From: Actinokineospora globicatena
GTDB lineage: Bacteria > Actinomycetota > Actinomycetes > Mycobacteriales > Pseudonocardiaceae
Reading direction: 5' to 3'
DNA: 64,000 nt
Assembly: GCF_024171945.1 (NCBI RefSeq)
Contig: NZ_JAMTCR010000002.1
Coordinates: 1,488,001-1,552,000 of the forward strand
The translations under genes were made by a program, and so were the position numbers. How positions within the stretch are numbered: the first letter of the stretch is position 1; the number at the start of each line of letters is the position of its first letter. This document shows positions 28,291 to 39,788 of the stretch, in pieces. The notes beneath the pieces were generated by a model. It saw only the letters and a list, made by a program, of their open reading frames with translations, was not told where the DNA came from and searched no databases.

Positions 28291-29298
28291 GTGACCACCA
28301 CCGAGAACTCCGGCATCCCCGCGTTCCTGGGGCTCGACGACGCCGACCCGGTGTTGGTCAGCACCGTCACCGAGGGGTTGGCCAAGGTCGAGTCGCGGCT
28401 GCGCGAGGTGGTGCACAGCGACTTCGAGTTCGTCGACGAGGCCGCGCTGCACCTGGTGAAGGCCGGGGGCAAGCGCTTCCGCCCGCTGTTCACGCTGCTC
28501 GCCGCCCAGTTCAACCAGGGGAGCACCGACCACGTGATCACCGCGGCCGCCGCGGTCGAGCTGGTGCACCTGGCGACGCTCTACCACGACGACGTGATGG
28601 ACGAGGCCACCATGCGCCGCGGCGACGCGAGCGCGAACGCCAGGTGGGACAACTCGGTGGCCATCCTGACCGGCGACTTCCTGTTCGCGCACGCCTCGAT
28701 GCTGGTCGCCGACCTGGGCGCCGACGCGACCAGGGTGATCGCCGAGACCATGCGCGAGCTGGTCACCGGGCAGCTGCGGGAGACCGTCGGCCCCGGCGAC
28801 GCCGACCCGATCGAGCACTACCTGTCGGTGATCGCGCAGAAGACCGGCTCGCTGATCGCCACCGCCGCCCGCTACGGCGGCATGTTCTCCGGGGCGTCGG
28901 CGGCCGAGGTGCGCGCGCTGTGCCGCTTCGGTGACCTGATCGGCGCCGCGTTCCAGATCTCCGACGACGTCATCGACATCGCCTCGCCCGCCGACGAGTC
29001 CGGCAAGACCCCCGGCACCGACCTGCGCGAGGGCGTGCGCACGCTGCCGATGCTCTACGCGCTGGCCGACGGCGGCGACGTCCGGCTGCACCAGCTGCTC
29101 GCCGGTCCGATCACCGACGACGCAGAGGTCGAGGAGGCGCTCGGCCTGCTCCGCCGCTCGGGTGGTCTAGACCGCGCCCGGCAGACGCTGGACTCCTATG
29201 CGGACCGCGCCTATGCGGAATTGGCCGCACTACCCGCGTGTGCGGCCCGCGACGCGCTGGAGCTACTGACACGTTATGTAGTCGCCCGAACCCGATGA
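28291..29298 (+). CDS. Polyprenyl diphosphate synthase
   Basis: A 335-residue trans-isoprenyl diphosphate synthase, making the long prenyl chain of menaquinone (heptaprenyl to nonaprenyl; chain length not readable). The first aspartate-rich motif is in TLYHDDVMDEATMRRG and the second in QISDDVIDI. The substrate-binding KAGGKRFRP and the QK-T motif (IAQKTGSLIATAARYGG) are also present. The GTG at 28291 has AGGAG about 10 bases upstream. Its location after nuo and near menG and the MenJ-like gene favours a quinone side-chain role over carotenoid or sterol precursors. Confidence 0.9.
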   Translation: MTTTENSGIPAFLGLDDADPVLVSTVTEGLAKVESRLREVVHSDFEFVDEAALHLVKAGGKRFRPLFTLLAAQFNQGSTDHVITAAAAVELVHLATLYHDDVMDEATMRRGDASANARWDNSVAILTGDFLFAHASMLVADLGADATRVIAETMRELVTGQLRETVGPGDADPIEHYLSVIAQKTGSLIATAARYGGMFSGASAAEVRALCRFGDLIGAAFQISDDVIDIASPADESGKTPGTDLREGVRTLPMLYALADGGDVRLHQLLAGPITDDAEVEEALGLLRRSGGLDRARQTLDSYADRAYAELAALPACAARDALELLTRYVVARTR

Positions 29299-29444
29299 GG
29301 CACTCTCGCGCGTACCGAACTGTGACGTAGCGGCTAATTGCGCGGCATGCCGCCGATGGTCCGACGCGTCGCAGTAACCTCCCCTAGGCTTGAGCAACCG
29401 TATGCCGCGTCGACCGGGACGCGACCGGGAGGGAGACATCGGCG

Positions 29445-31565
29445 ATGCCGTTCTTCGGGCAGGTGTGGGTGTGGAGCCTCGCCGGTTTCCTGGTCGGAGC
29501 GGCCCTGTGCTGGCTGCTGATCGCCCTCCCCGCCCGCAAGCGCGCCACCGAGCTGGAGGGCAGGCTCACCGCCGTCCGCAAGCGCGAGTCGCGGCTGGCC
29601 GCCGAGGACAGCGGCTACACCGCGGCGCTGGTGCCAGGCTTCACCGACTCCCGCGACGACACCGGGTACGTCCAGCCGCGGCGCACCGGTGAGGACTCCA
29701 TCCGGCGCGGGCTGCTGACGCTGTCGGACGAGGACGAGAACGGCCTGCGCTCGATGCCCGCCCCCGCCACCGGGGTCGACGAGCGCGCCGAGTACGACCG
29801 CGACGACCGGCTGGGTCACGACGACGACGGTGCCGAGCGGTACGACCGGGATGATCACGACGACCGGGATGAGCGCGAAGACCGTGACGACCGGGCTGAC
29901 CGGTTCGACGGTGGGCGCTACGACGACGAGGACCGGCACGACCGGTTCGAGGGCGAGCGCGCCGACGGTGACCGGCTCGACGACGACCGGCACGGGGATG
30001 ACCGGGACGACGACGAGCGGCACGACGACGAGGACCGGCACGGCGATGAGCGGCATGACGACGACCAGATTGCCGGCGATCGGCTCGACGGGGACCGGCT
30101 TGCCGGGGACGACGAGCGGGTCGAGCGGGACTGGGACCGCGAGCCGGAGCCGAGCGCCGCGGAGCTGACGCAGTACATCCCGCCCGCCGTCGAGTCCGGC
30201 ACCGACTACCGCGAGGACGCGGCCGCCGAGGTCGCCGACTACCGCGACGGGTTCCGCGCCGCCGCCGAGCAGGACGCGGACCGCGAGGGCGCCGACTACC
30301 GCGAGGGCTTCCGGGCCGCCGCCGAGCACGCCGACGACCCCGACTGGTTCGACCGCGACCGGCCCGACCGCCTGGTCGACGACCTCGACGAGTCGGTCGA
30401 CAGCGAGACCGAGTCCCCCTACTACGCCGACGACGACCGCCCGGCCCGCGGCAGCGTCCCCGGTGACCACAGCGCCGAGGACCACCGCTTCGCCGGTGAC
30501 CACGCCCCCGAGGACGACGCCGACGACCTCGACGACGAGCGGCCCGCCGCCGGGTACGAGCGCGACGACGACACCGGCACGATCTTCACCCAGCACACGA
30601 CGCCGATCCCGGCCGAGCTGATCCGCCGCATCGACGCCGAGGGCGCCGGTGGCGAGGTCGACCACGCCGCCCCGGTCAACGGCACGGCGCTGTCCGACGC
30701 CGCCCTGGTCGACGACCTCGACGACGAGCCCGACTTCGACCGCACCGGCTTCCTCGACCCCGAGGCGGTCGCCCGCTACGGCGACCACGCCGCCAGCGGT
30801 GACCTGACCGACGACGAGCAGTACGCGCCGGTCAGCCACGACACCGACGAGGAGACCCCGGAACGCCGCGCTGACGACCCCGCGCTCAACACCGTCGACG
30901 CGACGCGGTTCGCGCTGGCGGAGCCCGTCGAGCCGGAGGTCGAGCGGCAGCCCGCGCACGCCGCGGTCGAGTTGGAACCGGTTGGTCCCGTCGAGCAGGA
31001 ACCGGCGCTGGCGGTGACCGACCAGCCCGGGTTCCAGCAGCCAATTCAGCCGACGCCCGCTTACGCGGAGGCGCTGCCGGAGAGGAGCTCGAGCGTGTTG
31101 CCCAAGCGGGTCCCCGCCAAGCCGCAGAACAGGTTCCCCTTCGGCGTGCAGACCTCGTCCGCGCCTGCCGCGCCCGTCCCCGCCGCGATACCCGAGCCGG
31201 TCGCCGTGGCCAGGCAGACCACCCCGGACCGCGAGCGGTCGCTGTTCGAGCCGATCCTGCCCGCCGACACCGCCGAGGCGGCCAAGCCCGCGCCCCCGCC
31301 GCCGAACCGGCTGCGCGGCGCCAGGACCCTGCAGCAGTCCCCGTCCGGCGTCGACCCGTTCGTCCCGCCCGGCCCGTTCGGCCCCGGCTCGGCGATGCCG
31401 CTGCCCGGCGGCCGCTCCCCGTCGAGCGAGTACACCATCAAGGCCAGCGTGACCGCCCTGCGCTACTGCGCCCCGGACTCGGCCAAGTTCGACCGCACGG
31501 TCGCCGAGGTCTGGTTCCGCTCGGTCGCCGACGCCGAACGGGTCGGCTTCCGCCCCCTCGGCTGA
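29445..31565 (+). CDS. Membrane-anchored Asp/Arg-rich protein with C-terminal sunset-like domain
   Basis: A 706-residue protein. Residues 8-28 form one membrane helix (VWVWSLAGFLVGAALCWLLI), followed by a short basic coiled segment. Residues 110-490 are extremely hydrophilic, built from degenerate D/R/H/E-rich repeats (RDDRDERED, RLDGDRL) including three copies of DYR-[ED]-GFRAAAE-like units. Residues 490-650 are Pro-rich. The last 45 residues (YTIKAS ... EVWFRSVADAERVGFRPL) resemble the sunset domain seen in actinobacterial envelope proteins. Function is unknown; disorder of the middle part is inferred from composition. The adjacent gene ends in the same domain. Confidence 0.75.
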   Translation: MPFFGQVWVWSLAGFLVGAALCWLLIALPARKRATELEGRLTAVRKRESRLAAEDSGYTAALVPGFTDSRDDTGYVQPRRTGEDSIRRGLLTLSDEDENGLRSMPAPATGVDERAEYDRDDRLGHDDDGAERYDRDDHDDRDEREDRDDRADRFDGGRYDDEDRHDRFEGERADGDRLDDDRHGDDRDDDERHDDEDRHGDERHDDDQIAGDRLDGDRLAGDDERVERDWDREPEPSAAELTQYIPPAVESGTDYREDAAAEVADYRDGFRAAAEQDADREGADYREGFRAAAEHADDPDWFDRDRPDRLVDDLDESVDSETESPYYADDDRPARGSVPGDHSAEDHRFAGDHAPEDDADDLDDERPAAGYERDDDTGTIFTQHTTPIPAELIRRIDAEGAGGEVDHAAPVNGTALSDAALVDDLDDEPDFDRTGFLDPEAVARYGDHAASGDLTDDEQYAPVSHDTDEETPERRADDPALNTVDATRFALAEPVEPEVERQPAHAAVELEPVGPVEQEPALAVTDQPGFQQPIQPTPAYAEALPERSSSVLPKRVPAKPQNRFPFGVQTSSAPAAPVPAAIPEPVAVARQTTPDRERSLFEPILPADTAEAAKPAPPPPNRLRGARTLQQSPSGVDPFVPPGPFGPGSAMPLPGGRSPSSEYTIKASVTALRYCAPDSAKFDRTVAEVWFRSVADAERVGFRPLG

Positions 31566-31706
31566 GGTCACTCGATAGTGGCCGGTCCGGGTCCCGTCCG
31601 GCCGCGCCTAGGTGGCACCTGCCCACCCAGAGTGATACAAGGGTTCTCAGGCTGTGCCCGACCGCGAACGCGGTGGGGAGCGTCGGCGGCACTGAGGAGG
31701 CATCCG

Positions 31707-32084
31707 GTGAGGCGACCGGTTCTGTGGTGCGTGCTGTCCTTCCTGCTCGGTATCGCCCTCACCTGGCGCTACCTCACCCGCACGCCCCCACCCGCCCCGC
31801 CCTGGGTGATCCCCACCCCCAAGGTCCGCATCCCCCTGCAGTCCCAAGCCGCCCCGGACGACGAGTTCACCCAGGTCTCCGGCACCCTCGAAGACGCCTT
31901 CACCGCCGTAGCCGCCCCCGCGGGCCCCGACGGCATGGCCCCCTCCACGGACTACACCGTCAAGGGCACCCACGGCATCTTCCACACCACCGAATCCCCC
32001 GCCTACCCCACCACCACAGCCACCGTCTGGTTCCGCACCGTAGCCGACGCCGAACGCGCGGGCTTCATCCCTTGGACGGAGTAG
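31707..32084 (+). CDS. Small membrane protein with sunset-like domain
   Basis: A 125-residue protein with an N-terminal membrane helix or uncleaved signal (VLWCVLSFLLGIALTWRYL), a Pro-rich linker and a C-terminal sunset-like domain (DYTVKGTHGIFHTTESPAYP, then ATVWFRTVADAERAGFIPW). The end is clearly related to the end of the 29445 product. The GTG at 31707 with GAGGAGG upstream is the start; longer readings from 31578 lack such a site. It overlaps the convergent 32065 gene by 20 bases. Confidence 0.78.
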   Translation: MRRPVLWCVLSFLLGIALTWRYLTRTPPPAPPWVIPTPKVRIPLQSQAAPDDEFTQVSGTLEDAFTAVAAPAGPDGMAPSTDYTVKGTHGIFHTTESPAYPTTTATVWFRTVADAERAGFIPWTE

Positions 32085-33225
32085 CGGGGTCGTCCGGGTC
32101 GTCGCTGTCCCCGGTGTCTTCGCGGTGGTCGTCGACCGGGCCGTCGTCGGCCGTCTCGTTCTGCGGTGCCCACTCGTCCACGCCGTAGCGGTCGCGAGCC
32201 TTGTCGGCGAGGTCGGGGTGGCCGTGCTTGTCGAGGGCGTCGACCAGGGTCCGGCCGAACAGCGCGTTCCCGTCGTCCTCCGGATCGGGCAGCAGGCTCT
32301 CCGGCGTCTCCATGGGCTCGGCCGGGCTGTCCACCACCCCCGCGCTGTCCACCACGAACACCCCCGGGCCTGCGAACCCGTTCCCGTGGAACGGCTCGTC
32401 GCGCGCGGGCCGCTGGTCCGCGGGGACCAGGTGCTCGAAGGCCTCGTCGATCTCCTTGTCGTTCGCCGCCGCGGACAGCCGGGCCAGCGAGCCGATCAGG
32501 TCGACGGTCTCCTGGACCTTGCTGCTGTCCTTGGCCAACCACCACACGACGGTGCTCCCGACGCTGGCGAGCACGTCCTCGCCCAGGTACGACCGGACCG
32601 CGCGTTCGTTCTCGATCCGCAGCTCGCCCAGCAGCCGCTCCCGGCGCAGCCGCACCAGTTCCCGCAGGTAGATGCTGTGCTCCTCGTCGATGGTGACCGC
32701 CAGGTCGACGGCCCAGGCCCGCACGGTGTTCGAGCCGTCGGGGGTCGCGGTGCTCAACGCCGCGGCGAGGGCGTGGTGGACGGTGGTGTCCTCCTCGGGG
32801 TGGTGCGCCCGCGCCACCTGCCGGGCGCGGTGCAGCACCGCCTGGACGGCCAACGCCCCCGGCTCGGCGTGCCCGTTGGCCTGCTGGTGCCACAGCACGG
32901 TGCAGGAAAGGGTGAACGGGATGCCCTCCACCGAACTCGGCAGCCGCACCGAGGTCACCGGACGGCTGGCGGGCGGCGGCGGGGTCACCGGCACGTGCCG
33001 CGGTTCTGGGTCGACCGGGGGCTGGAAGACATCCTCCTGCCAGCCGGGCCGACGTCGCGGGCCGAAGTGCTTGTCGGGGCGGAGCGCGGCGAACCCACCA
33101 GCCACCAGCAGCACCGCGATCAGCACCCCGGTGACCCAACCTGGCCACTCGAACAACGCGCCTGCGGCGATCGGCAGCACCAACGCCGCCACGACCGCCA
33201 CGATCACCTTCGTGTCCTTGCTCAT
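32065..33225 (-). CDS. Membrane protein of the amyloid-motif operon, unknown function
   Basis: A 386-residue protein not matched to a named family. Two hydrophobic helices occupy residues 7-27 and 31-48. A basic/Pro-rich linker follows. A folded region (about residues 90-290) contains FTLSCTVLWH, AVDLAVTIDEEHSIYLRELV and a long charged helix RLRRERLLGELRIENERAV, faintly like the helical part of SPFH/band-7 proteins. The C-terminus is acidic. Its ATG overlaps the stop of the upstream helical protein by four bases, so it is the last gene of the Crp - cyclase - helical protein - membrane protein operon. A membrane effector or anchor role is inference. Confidence 0.7.
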   Translation of the reverse strand: MSKDTKVIVAVVAALVLPIAAGALFEWPGWVTGVLIAVLLVAGGFAALRPDKHFGPRRRPGWQEDVFQPPVDPEPRHVPVTPPPPASRPVTSVRLPSSVEGIPFTLSCTVLWHQQANGHAEPGALAVQAVLHRARQVARAHHPEEDTTVHHALAAALSTATPDGSNTVRAWAVDLAVTIDEEHSIYLRELVRLRRERLLGELRIENERAVRSYLGEDVLASVGSTVVWWLAKDSSKVQETVDLIGSLARLSAAANDKEIDEAFEHLVPADQRPARDEPFHGNGFAGPGVFVVDSAGVVDSPAEPMETPESLLPDPEDDGNALFGRTLVDALDKHGHPDLADKARDRYGVDEWAPQNETADDGPVDDHREDTGDSDDPDDPATPSKG

Positions 33226-35108
33226 CCTCGTCCTCCCGATTCGGTTCCGTGCATCGCCTGGTCGATGAGCCGCTGGAGTGTGGTGGCGCGGGCGATGGCC
33301 TCTTTGCGCTCCACCGGGTCCACTTCACGGCGGACCCGATCACGGGCGAGCACGTACAACTCGTTGAGCAGCGCCACCCGGCCCGCGCACGCGCTCACCA
33401 CCAGGCCCGGGTCCTTGCCGATCCACTCCCACAACACCCCGGGCTCGACCACCCGGGTGCTGTCAGCGAACATCCGTTGCCACAGCACCGACAGATCGCG
33501 CCGGGTGCGGTGCCCCACCTGGTCGGACCGCAGGTCGAGCGCGAGCAGGATCGCCAGGTTCACCGAGTCCATTTCCTTTGTGGACAGACGATCCAACAGC
33601 CACAGCACATAGCCCTGCGCGAGCACGAGGTCGATCAGTGCCTTGTGCGCTGCGGCCGCCACCGCGGCGTCGGTGTGCCTGGCGAAGTGGTGCAGCCGGA
33701 CCATGGCCTGCGTCGGCTGATTGGGTGCGATCTCCTGGGTGCACATGTCGATGAGCACCCGGGCCAGCTCCGCGTCCCGATCGGACTCGAGCGATCGGAG
33801 GTAGACGAAGCGCCGGAACTCCATCGACCACCGGGCATCGCGCAGCCCGGCCGCCATGACCCGCCTGGCCAACTCGGGTCGGCTGCCCTCGCGTGCCCAC
33901 CACCGCGCCAGGTTCCACAGCGGGACGGCGGGCCCGGAGCTGAGTTGGGCCTCGGCGAACCGGTCCGCCAACCCGGCCGCTGCTTGGTCGGACAGGTGCG
34001 AAGAGATGGCCACGTCCCGCACCCACACGACCATCTCCTGGCGCAGGGTCGGGAAGTAGGTCCAGAAGTGCCCGCGCAGCGCGGTGTCCAGTGCGACGTC
34101 GGTGAACTCCACCGTGCGGTGGCCCGCGACTCGCAGGTGGGCCGCTGCCATCCGCTCGGCCAGGTGCGTGCCACCGAGCACGTGCGGCTCGGCGGGCGAT
34201 ACCTTGATCATGTTGTGCAGCGCCGACTCGGCCCACACCAGGGTATCGATCGGCGCACCGGGCAGGAACGCTGCGGCGACGAGCAGTGCTCGTTGCGCCG
34301 CGTGTTGCTCGCCGGAGAACAACTTCTGCGCTTGTGCCGCGCGGTCGAGCCGGGCGGCCACCGCCTCGCGGAGCCAGTCGGTGACGGTCTTCCACGGTTC
34401 GAGGTCGCGGGCCTTGACCGCGTACCTGGCCAGTTCGGCGATGTGGCCGACGGAATCGGATTTCAGGCAGTGCGCCAGCCGGTGCACCCTGGGCAGCTCC
34501 GCCGGGAGTTCGATCCCCTCGACGGCCAGGTGTGTCCGCAGGACAGCGGTGCCGTCGGGGCGGCCGATGTCGACGCGCACCGCTGCGAGCGAGTCGGGTA
34601 GGTGCCGCACCTGGTCGGGGTGCACGATCACCACGAGGGTGGCGCCCTTGGCCGCCGCTACCGCTTGGTACGCCTCGAGTTCGGAGCGCAGCGCGGCCAC
34701 CCGGTCGTCACCGGAGTCACACAGGTCGAGCAGGAAGCGCTCGCCGTCGTGCAACTCGTCGGGATCGAGCGCACGGCCGTTCTCGTCGGTGCGATCGTCG
34801 ACCACCCGCAGTGTGTCGAGGTGGTCGGTGCCCTTGTCCGTCAGCACCATGAACGCCGCGGTGCGGGTGCCCGCCTCGCTCGTCCCCACCAGCACGATCG
34901 TCCGCGACCGGGCGAACGGGTTCGTGGGGTAGCCCGGGGGAACGATGAAGGTCCTGGCCCGCCTGCGGATCTCGTCGGCGGCGATGAACCACTGCCTGCG
35001 GGGCTCGTTCGGCGCGAAGTTGTTGAAGGTTTGGTTGTACTGGTCCCCGGTGCCGGTGTTGACGTTCTCGGGCTGGTAGAAGTCGAGCTTGTTCTCGGTG
35101 GTGGTCAT
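33222..35108 (-). CDS. Helical protein with N-terminal amyloid-like motif and degenerate P-loop
   Basis: A 628-residue protein. The N-terminus (about residues 10-30) reads FYQPENVNTGTGDQYNQTFN, nearly the same as the C-terminus of the adjacent cyclase-like protein. Residues 70-190 look like a degenerate NTPase core: TIVLVGTSEAGTRTAA in the Walker A position without the Lys, FLLDLCD at Walker B, and ATLVVIVHPDQ. The remaining 430 residues are helical repeats rich in Ala/Leu/Arg, recalling the arms of STAND-type receptors. No enzymatic motif is seen. Start is the ATG at 35108, overlapping the cyclase stop. The family is not one I can name. Confidence 0.72.
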   Translation of the reverse strand: MTTTENKLDFYQPENVNTGTGDQYNQTFNNFAPNEPRRQWFIAADEIRRRARTFIVPPGYPTNPFARSRTIVLVGTSEAGTRTAAFMVLTDKGTDHLDTLRVVDDRTDENGRALDPDELHDGERFLLDLCDSGDDRVAALRSELEAYQAVAAAKGATLVVIVHPDQVRHLPDSLAAVRVDIGRPDGTAVLRTHLAVEGIELPAELPRVHRLAHCLKSDSVGHIAELARYAVKARDLEPWKTVTDWLREAVAARLDRAAQAQKLFSGEQHAAQRALLVAAAFLPGAPIDTLVWAESALHNMIKVSPAEPHVLGGTHLAERMAAAHLRVAGHRTVEFTDVALDTALRGHFWTYFPTLRQEMVVWVRDVAISSHLSDQAAAGLADRFAEAQLSSGPAVPLWNLARWWAREGSRPELARRVMAAGLRDARWSMEFRRFVYLRSLESDRDAELARVLIDMCTQEIAPNQPTQAMVRLHHFARHTDAAVAAAAHKALIDLVLAQGYVLWLLDRLSTKEMDSVNLAILLALDLRSDQVGHRTRRDLSVLWQRMFADSTRVVEPGVLWEWIGKDPGLVVSACAGRVALLNELYVLARDRVRREVDPVERKEAIARATTLQRLIDQAMHGTESGGRG

Positions 35109-35953
35109 CGCGGGCCGCGGTGGTCGCGGACGCCGTTGATCTGGTCCCCCGAGCCGGTGTTGACGTTCTCCGCTTGGTGGAAGGTGTAGTTGTTGTTGTG
35201 CGTCTGAGCGACGTCCCGGCCTGCCTGGACGACCTTCCCGTGCACGTGCTGCGCGGTGTTGGTCGTCGTTCCGGCGACGGGTTCCACCGCGGTGGCCGCC
35301 TCTGGTTCGGCGGGTGGCAGGAAGCCGCGGCCGAGCAGGTCGCCGGTGGGCACGGGCACTCGCAGGTAGGCCAGGTCGCTGTAGGTCTTGACCTTGACCG
35401 GGACCTGGACGTAGAGGTCCGCGGGCTCGTTGGCGTACCCGCTGGCCACCGCGTCGTGGTACGCGCGCCCGGACACGATCGCCGCGACGTGCGTGCTCGG
35501 TCCCGAGCGGGTCAGCAGGTCGCGCACCGGGGTCGCGTCCAGCAGTCGGTGCGCCTCGACCCTGGCGACACCGCTGCCGTCGCTGGCCAACTCCTGCCCG
35601 GAATCGGTCACCGGTCCAACGTGGACGGTGACCCGCATGCGCAGCGGCACCGGGTCCGCGGCCACCTCCGCGCGGTAGGCGAGTTCGCTCTGCAGCACTC
35701 GCAGGAACGGGTTGAGCAGCCGCGGCAGGACGCCGGTGTGCAGTCCGACCACGTACCCGTCGCCGGTGCTGAAGCCGAACAGCCTGCTGTTCCAGTACTT
35801 GTCGAGCCCGCACCGCTCGAACACGGTGTTGAGCACCACGGGCACCAGGTCGGTGATCTCGGCGTGGTGCACGCCCGGCACACCGCTGAAGTCCTTGATG
35901 TCGACCACCAGCAGCGCCCGGTACGGCGGCAGTTCGGCCCCATGGACGGCCAC
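35105..35953 (-). CDS. Class III nucleotide cyclase-like protein with C-terminal amyloid-like motif
   Basis: A 282-residue protein. The N-terminal 200 residues fit a class III cyclase fold: LLVVDIKDFSG (metal Asp 18), FGFSTGDGYVVGL (second metal Asp 65, 47 residues on, near-normal spacing) and MRVTVHVGPV. The usual transition-state Asn-Arg segment is altered (VARVEAHRLLD), so activity is uncertain. The C-terminal 50 residues have VHGKVVQAGRDVAQTHNNNY, then ENVNTGSGDQIN at about 262-273, which is repeated at the start of the next gene. The arrangement suggests signalling by motif-templated assembly. It lies 91 bases downstream of a Crp/Fnr regulator. Confidence 0.7.
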   Translation of the reverse strand: MAVHGAELPPYRALLVVDIKDFSGVPGVHHAEITDLVPVVLNTVFERCGLDKYWNSRLFGFSTGDGYVVGLHTGVLPRLLNPFLRVLQSELAYRAEVAADPVPLRMRVTVHVGPVTDSGQELASDGSGVARVEAHRLLDATPVRDLLTRSGPSTHVAAIVSGRAYHDAVASGYANEPADLYVQVPVKVKTYSDLAYLRVPVPTGDLLGRGFLPPAEPEAATAVEPVAGTTTNTAQHVHGKVVQAGRDVAQTHNNNYTFHQAENVNTGSGDQINGVRDHRGPR

Positions 35954-36044
35954 GTCGTCCTCCTCGTCGTCGGTTCCGCGACGAGCTTGGCCATCCCGGG
36001 GTGGGCGGGTTGTCCGGCTCCGGACAGACTGGGTGCGAGCTGGG

Positions 36045-36677
36045 TCACACCCCGGCGGCGGTCCGCAGCACGGCGTGGTCGGCCACCGCCAGTCGTGGGC
36101 CGGGCAGCAGCGCTCCGGCGTCCTTGAGCCGCTGCAGGTGCAGCGCGACCGTGCTGCGCGACATCCCCAGCGCGTCGGCCAGTTCCTGCTGGGAGAAGGG
36201 GATCCGGTCGCGGTCGGCCACGGTGCGGTCGGCGAGGGCCACCAGTTCGAGCAGCAGCCGCGCGAGCTTGCGCTCGGGCCGGAAGTGGATCAGCGCGACC
36301 TCGTAGGACCCGGTCTGCGACAACTTCGCCATCGTGTAGTCGGCCAGCACACCCTGGCTGCCCTGCTCCTCCAGGAAGGTGTTGAACCGCTCGGCCCGCA
36401 CCACCCGCACGGTGCACTCGTCGATCGTCTCCACCGTCGCCGTCCGCTGCCGCGACGGCGTCCGCACCGCGATCTCCCCGAGCAGGTCACCCGCGCCGCG
36501 CAATGCGAGCAGCAGTTGGCCCCCGTCCGGCTCCGTGCCGAACACCTTCACCCGACCGGACACGAGCGCCAGGACCGTCGTCCCCGGCTCCCCTTGCCGC
36601 AGCAACGGCACTCGGGGCCGGTGCACCCGCGGCACCCCCAGTTCCAGCAACCGCGCCCACTTCGCTTCCCCCAGCAT
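36045..36677 (-). CDS. Crp/Fnr family transcriptional regulator
   Basis: A 210-residue regulator with an N-terminal cNMP-binding beta-barrel (LVSGRVKVF ... GAGDLLGEIAV, with the phosphate-loop GE-A) and a C-terminal Crp-type winged helix (FSQQELADALGMSRSTVALHLQRLKDAG). The ATG at 36677 is preferred; a longer frame from 36782 adds 35 Arg-rich residues. It is upstream of, and codirectional with, the cyclase-like gene. It could sense a product of that protein. It may or may not be the factor that binds the Crp-type boxes near nuoA; the genome likely has other Crp paralogues. Confidence 0.88.
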   Translation of the reverse strand: MLGEAKWARLLELGVPRVHRPRVPLLRQGEPGTTVLALVSGRVKVFGTEPDGGQLLLALRGAGDLLGEIAVRTPSRQRTATVETIDECTVRVVRAERFNTFLEEQGSQGVLADYTMAKLSQTGSYEVALIHFRPERKLARLLLELVALADRTVADRDRIPFSQQELADALGMSRSTVALHLQRLKDAGALLPGPRLAVADHAVLRTAAGV

Positions 36678-36784
36678 GCCGCGAAATCCCCGCGCACCCT
36701 TGTTCACGCAGGATGAATACCGCAACACGCACCGTGATGGCGGGTGCCGCCCCCTGGTCACCCGTTCGCCGATGCCCCGCAACG

Positions 36785-36822
36785 GATCGAGCCCCCCACC
36801 GCGGGCGGTGAGGGGCTCGATC
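36785..36822 (-). terminator. Hairpin terminator after korB
   Basis: Arms GATCGAGCCC (36785-36794) and GGGCTCGATC (36813-36822) surround a second nested stem CACCGC / GCGGTG. It lies just downstream of the korB stop on the minus strand and just upstream of the crp-like gene, so it separates the two transcripts. Confidence 0.75.
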
Positions 36823-36831
36823 GGTGGGGCG

Positions 36832-39788
<2,957 letters not shown>

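Noticed and set aside
29790-30130. Repetitive GACGACCGG-type sequence considered as a CRISPR or minisatellite array
   Set aside because: Repeats are irregular, in frame, and encode variable D/R/H residues. There are no unique spacers of constant length.
29334-31571. A 745-codon minus-strand frame rich in Val/Gly/Pro antisense to the Asp/Arg-rich protein
   Set aside because: It mirrors the GAC/CGG codon repeats of the plus-strand gene. The plus frame has a membrane helix and a recognisable C-terminal domain, while the minus frame has no family features.
33315-34395. Alternative frames inside the helical-protein gene
   Set aside because: They are Arg/Ala-rich shadows. The long frame from 35108 to 33222 is continuous and overlaps correctly with both neighbours.
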